Below are positions 61,142 to 64,000 of a DNA stretch of 64,000 bases, one piece after another. The position numbers were made by a program, and so were the translations under genes. The stretch covers positions 1-64,000 of the forward strand of contig CANJMF010000011.1 in NCBI GenBank assembly GCA_947475895.1, written 5' to 3'. Origin of the DNA: Fidelibacterota bacterium. Its GTDB lineage: Bacteria; Pseudomonadota; Alphaproteobacteria; Rhodospirillales; Rhodospirillaceae. A model generated the notes under the pieces. It was not told the DNA's origin. It saw nothing but the letters and a program-made list of their open reading frames with translations, and did no database searches. Position 1 is the stretch's first letter. Every line of letters starts with the position of its first letter.

Positions 61142-62442
61142 GACTGCACGCCTCTTTTCTTGAGCCAGCCTGCGATCTGACCAACAAACACGTCACGCAC
61201 CGTCTCGTCGGAGATCTCGTTCACCGCATCGGCGAGGAAGCCTTCGACCAAAAGATTGCGCGCGCGCTCCGGGTCGATACCGCGGCTGAGGAGATAGAAC
61301 AGGTGGTCCGGATCGATCTCGCCCGTGGCTGCGCCGTGGGCGCATTGGACATCGTCCGCATAGATTTCGAGTTCCGGCTTGCAATCGACCTTGGGGCCGC
61401 GATTGAGGAACAGCGCCTTGTGCAATTGCCGGGCGTCGGTCTTTTGCGCGTCACGCGCCACATGAATACGGCCCTGATAAACGCCGTGCGCATCGTCGGC
61501 CACGACACCTTTGAAAATCTGGTTCGATTTGCATGACGGTACGTGATGGTCGATCACCGTCGTGAAGTCGTGATGGCTTTTACCCGACAGGGCATAGGCG
61601 CCGTGGAGTTTCACCGTTGCATCGGTTCCCGCAAACGCCACATGCGTTTCCTGGCGCACCAATGCGCCGCCCAGACCCAAATGGAAGGCTTCGAACGTCG
61701 CGTTCTCCGCAACGGCAACCGCCGTGGTCGCCAAATGGAATGCGTCCGCATCCTCGGCGACTTCCACATACCGCCGCACAGCCGCGCCCGATCCCAGGAC
61801 AATTTCCGTGACGGGATTGGAGAAGTACGGCTGACCCGGCAATCCGACGTGCGTTTCAATCAACGTCAGTGAACTGTTCGCTTCGGCGACGATCAAGACG
61901 CGCGGATGGAAAGCGGCTGGCTCCGCGCCAGAAGCGCCGATGGAAACCAAATGAATAGGTTTCGCTGCGCCATGCACATGCAGTGCAATTCCTTCTGCCA
62001 TATACGCCGTGTTGAGCGCGACCAAAGGGGCTGCTGACGGTGTCGCCAGGTGTCCTAACAACTCGCGTCCGTCTACGTTCTTAGTCGACAACGGCGAAAC
62101 CGACACGCCGCTGAAATCCTGATCGGATAAATCGGGGCGATAGACGCCATTAACCAATACAATGCGTGCGGCACCGGCAATCTTGGGCACAGACAGCGGA
62201 ACATCACTCACTTCGATGTCTTCTGCGCTGGCCGCCGGAATGAAGGGAATTTTTGCAAGGCCCCGCAGCGGCGTGAAGCGCCACTCTTCCAGCTTCGGTC
62301 CCGGCAGACCATCGGTTCCCAGCGTCACGCGCGCGCGCTGGCGCAAAGCATCGAGCGCCGTCGTGGCCGCGCCCGGAAGGCCGCCAAGACGTTTCGCATA
62401 GGCCGCGCCGAAGGCGTGATCGAGGATGCCGGGGCTTTTCAT
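61138..62442 (-). CDS. sufD: SufD, Fe-S scaffold complex subunit
   Basis: A 434-residue subunit that, with SufB and SufC, forms the SufBC2D scaffold. It has the right-handed beta-helix and the C-terminal HGAATGEIDPDHLFYLLSRG with KVDCKPELEIYADDVQCAHG cut here as CKPELEIYADDVQCAHG, and ends EISDETVRDVFVGQIAGW. I start it at the ATG at 62442 (MKSPGILDHAFG), 1 base after the sufC stop; a longer reading to 62550 lies within sufC. Length matches SufD. Confidence 0.94.
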   Translation of the reverse strand: MKSPGILDHAFGAAYAKRLGGLPGAATTALDALRQRARVTLGTDGLPGPKLEEWRFTPLRGLAKIPFIPAASAEDIEVSDVPLSVPKIAGAARIVLVNGVYRPDLSDQDFSGVSVSPLSTKNVDGRELLGHLATPSAAPLVALNTAYMAEGIALHVHGAAKPIHLVSIGASGAEPAAFHPRVLIVAEANSSLTLIETHVGLPGQPYFSNPVTEIVLGSGAAVRRYVEVAEDADAFHLATTAVAVAENATFEAFHLGLGGALVRQETHVAFAGTDATVKLHGAYALSGKSHHDFTTVIDHHVPSCKSNQIFKGVVADDAHGVYQGRIHVARDAQKTDARQLHKALFLNRGPKVDCKPELEIYADDVQCAHGAATGEIDPDHLFYLLSRGIDPERARNLLVEGFLADAVNEISDETVRDVFVGQIAGWLKKRGVQS

Positions 62443-62443
62443 C

Positions 62444-63199
62444 TTAGGCCGCCGCACCTTGGTATTTGGCGTAACCGGTCGCTTCGAGTTCTTTCGCGAG
62501 TTCCTTGCCGCCGCTGGCAACGACTTTGCCGCCCGCGAGCACATGCACAAAATCCGGCACGATATAATCGAGCAAACGCTGATAGTGCGTGATCACCAAG
62601 AAGCCACGTGTTGGTGCGCGCAAGGCATTCACGCCCTCGGACACGATCTTGAGCGCGTCGATATCGAGGCCGGAATCGGTCTCGTCGAGGATCGCCAGCT
62701 TCGGCTCCAGCAAGGTCATCTGCAAAACTTCGGCGCGCTTCTTTTCGCCGCCCGAGAAACCCACATTCAACATGCGCTTGATCATGTCGTCGGCCATGCC
62801 CAGGGCTTTGGTCTTGGCCTTCACCAGCTTCAGGAATTCCATGGCGTCGATTTCGGTTTTGCCTTCCGCGCGGCGCTTGGCATTGATCGCTGTCTTCAAG
62901 AAAGCCGACGTTGTCACACCCGGAATTTCGACAGGATATTGAAACGCGAGAAAGATACCCGCGCGCGCCCGTTCGTCGGCGGCCATCGCGAACACATCCT
63001 TGCCGTCGAAGGTCACCGAACCTTGCGTAACTTCGTAGCCCTCGCGGCCCGCGATCACGTTGGACAGCGTGCTCTTGCCGGTCCCGTTAGGGCCCATGAT
63101 GGCGTGCACTTCGCCCGCGTTAATGGTCAGGTCGACCCCTTTCAGGATCTCCTTGCCGACCACGGAGACGTGCAGATTTTTAATCTCAAGTAACGACAT
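62444..63199 (-). CDS. sufC: SufC, ATPase of the Suf scaffold
   Basis: A 251-residue ABC-type ATPase that drives SufBCD. Walker A is GPNGTGKST, the signature is [11 protein letters not shown], Walker B plus switch is [14 protein letters not shown]. It starts at the ATG at 63199 ([19 protein letters not shown]), 2 bases after the sufB stop; an open extension to 63349 is within sufB. Length matches the family. Confidence 0.97.
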   Translation of the reverse strand: MSLLEIKNLHVSVVGKEILKGVDLTINAGEVHAIMGPNGTGKSTLSNVIAGREGYEVTQGSVTFDGKDVFAMAADERARAGIFLAFQYPVEIPGVTTSAFLKTAINAKRRAEGKTEIDAMEFLKLVKAKTKALGMADDMIKRMLNVGFSGGEKKRAEVLQMTLLEPKLAILDETDSGLDIDALKIVSEGVNALRAPTRGFLVITHYQRLLDYIVPDFVHVLAGGKVVASGGKELAKELEATGYAKYQGAAA

Positions 63200-63201
63200 A
63201 A

Positions 63202-64000
63202 CTAACCGACGCTGCCTTCCAGACTGATGCCCACCAATTTTTGCGCTTCGACCGCGAATTCCATCGGCAACGTTTGCAGGACTTCCCTGCAAAAACCGTT
63301 GACGATGAGCGACACCGCTTCTTCTTTTGTCATGCCGCGCTGCAGACAATAGAAGAGCTGGTCTTCGCTGATCTTCGACGTGGTCGCCTCGTGCTCGGTC
63401 TGAGCGGTGGGATTATGGGTTTCGATATAGGGCACGGTGTGCGCGCCGCACGTGGAGCCGATCAACAGCGAGTCACACTGCGTATAGTTACGCGCGTCGT
63501 CGGCTTTTGCGCCGACGCGCACGAGCCCGCGATAGGTATTGTTCGCGTGCCCGGCCGAGATGCCCTTCGAGATGATCTTCGAGCGCGTGTTCTTGCCCAA
63601 GTGAATCATCTTGGTGCCGGTGTCGGCCTGTTGGTAATTATTGGTAATCGCTACGGAATAAAATTCACCTGACGAGCCATCGCCCTGCAGAATGCAGCTG
63701 GGGTATTTCCAGGTGATGGCCGAACCGGTTTCCACCTGAGTCCACATCACTTTGGAGTTCTTGCCGCGGCACGCTGCGCGCTTGGTGACGAAGTTATAGA
63801 TACCGCCCTTGCCTTGCGCGTCGCCCGGATACCAGTTTTGCACGGTCGAATATTTGATCTCGGCGTTGTCGAGCGTGATCAGTTCCACCACGGCAGCATG
63901 CAATTGGTTCTCGTCGCGCTGGGGCGCCGTGCAGCCTTCGAGGTAGCTTACATAAGCGCCTTCGTCGGCGATGATCAGCGTGCGCTCGAACTGGCCGGTG
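63202..64000 (-). CDS. sufB: SufB, Fe-S scaffold subunit (partial, N-terminus off the window)
   Basis: The last 265 or so residues of SufB, the subunit that builds the cluster. The reading frame is open to the edge, beginning (T)[20 protein letters not shown], so the gene continues beyond 64000; full SufB is about 470-490 residues. Conserved parts are [33 protein letters not shown], and [16 protein letters not shown] with the catalytic Cys, then [24 protein letters not shown] codon at 63903 is internal, not a start. It is the first visible gene of the suf operon. Confidence 0.96.
   Translation of the reverse strand, partial: TGQFERTLIIADEGAYVSYLEGCTAPQRDENQLHAAVVELITLDNAEIKYSTVQNWYPGDAQGKGGIYNFVTKRAACRGKNSKVMWTQVETGSAITWKYPSCILQGDGSSGEFYSVAITNNYQQADTGTKMIHLGKNTRSKIISKGISAGHANNTYRGLVRVGAKADDARNYTQCDSLLIGSTCGAHTVPYIETHNPTAQTEHEATTSKISEDQLFYCLQRGMTKEEAVSLIVNGFCREVLQTLPMEFAVEAQKLVGISLEGSVG

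Noticed and set aside
63901-63903. Start codon of sufB at the TTG at 63903
   Set aside because: The frame is open and conserved with SufB right up to the window edge, so this codon is an internal Leu.

Overview
The window is a piece of an alphaproteobacterial chromosome with moderately high GC. The clearest lineage markers are NDUFA12, DUF2155, a B12-dependent ribonucleotide reductase (NrdJ), a RIG1-type twin-transmembrane protein, the suf order B-C-D-S-U-T-A, and alphaproteobacterial neighbour sets (tyrS/anmK, glnE/bcp, rne-amidase-mrcA-prfB, aroQ-accB-accC-aat). I cannot name the order or genus. Most of the DNA is dense core-gene sequence, often with GTGA, ATGA or TAATG start/stop overlaps. 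The accessory parts are the first 1.6 kb, a REP-type transposase near 50 kb, and a few small repeats.

Layout. 0-1.7 kb: cut-off right end of an IS3-family element, two related zinc-ribbon genes, a small unknown gene and a cold-shock gene. 1.7-5.0 kb (minus): an Rrf2 regulator, cysteine desulfurase, [2Fe-2S] ferredoxin and mnmA form a sulfur-transfer operon that delivers sulfur for tRNA 2-thiolation; tRNA-Met lies downstream with its own promoter. 5.3-16.2 kb: hydrolase, anmK, tyrS, a large AsmA/YhdP-like protein, glnE, a Bcp peroxiredoxin with a histone-H1-like tail, and a DUF455 ferritin-like protein. 16.5-26.2 kb: prfB (with its programmed frameshift), a PEP-CTERM gene with a sigma-54 promoter, mrcA, a Tat-exported cell-wall amidase, and rne with a histidine-rich insertion. 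26.2-31.4 kb: aminotransferase, a gamma-glutamyltransferase-like lipoprotein, M48 protease, DsbA-like protein and a DUF2786-like protein.

31.4-39.5 kb: an orphan flagellar hook gene with a near-perfect sigma-54 promoter, thiSG, then aroQ-accB-accC-aat facing an NDUFA12-mlaD-mlaD-DUF2155 operon, and a secreted SH3-like protein. 39.5-44.6 kb: NrdR-box-like sites, nrdJ, and directly behind it a CD-NTase-fold protein that seems to have lost two of three metal-binding acids. 44.6-55.7 kb: AsmA protein, a REP-like inverted repeat that contains the serA stop codon, serA, RidA, a GNAT protein, a RAYT transposase, thioesterase, parE, two unknown genes, a tandem pair of exported peroxiredoxins and tRNA-Val. 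55.8-64 kb: N-formylglutamate amidohydrolase, an unknown conserved protein, a twin-membrane-segment protein, a single-domain response regulator, and the suf operon running off the right edge inside sufB.

The window thus holds two Fe-S/sulfur modules on the same strand about 53 kb apart: desulfurase/ferredoxin/MnmA on the left, SufBCDS-U-T-A on the right. No CRISPR array, restriction system, prophage or complete defence island is visible. The least explained items are the degenerate CD-NTase behind nrdJ, the metal-binding-looking insertion in RNase E, and the paired zinc-ribbon genes beside the IS3 end.
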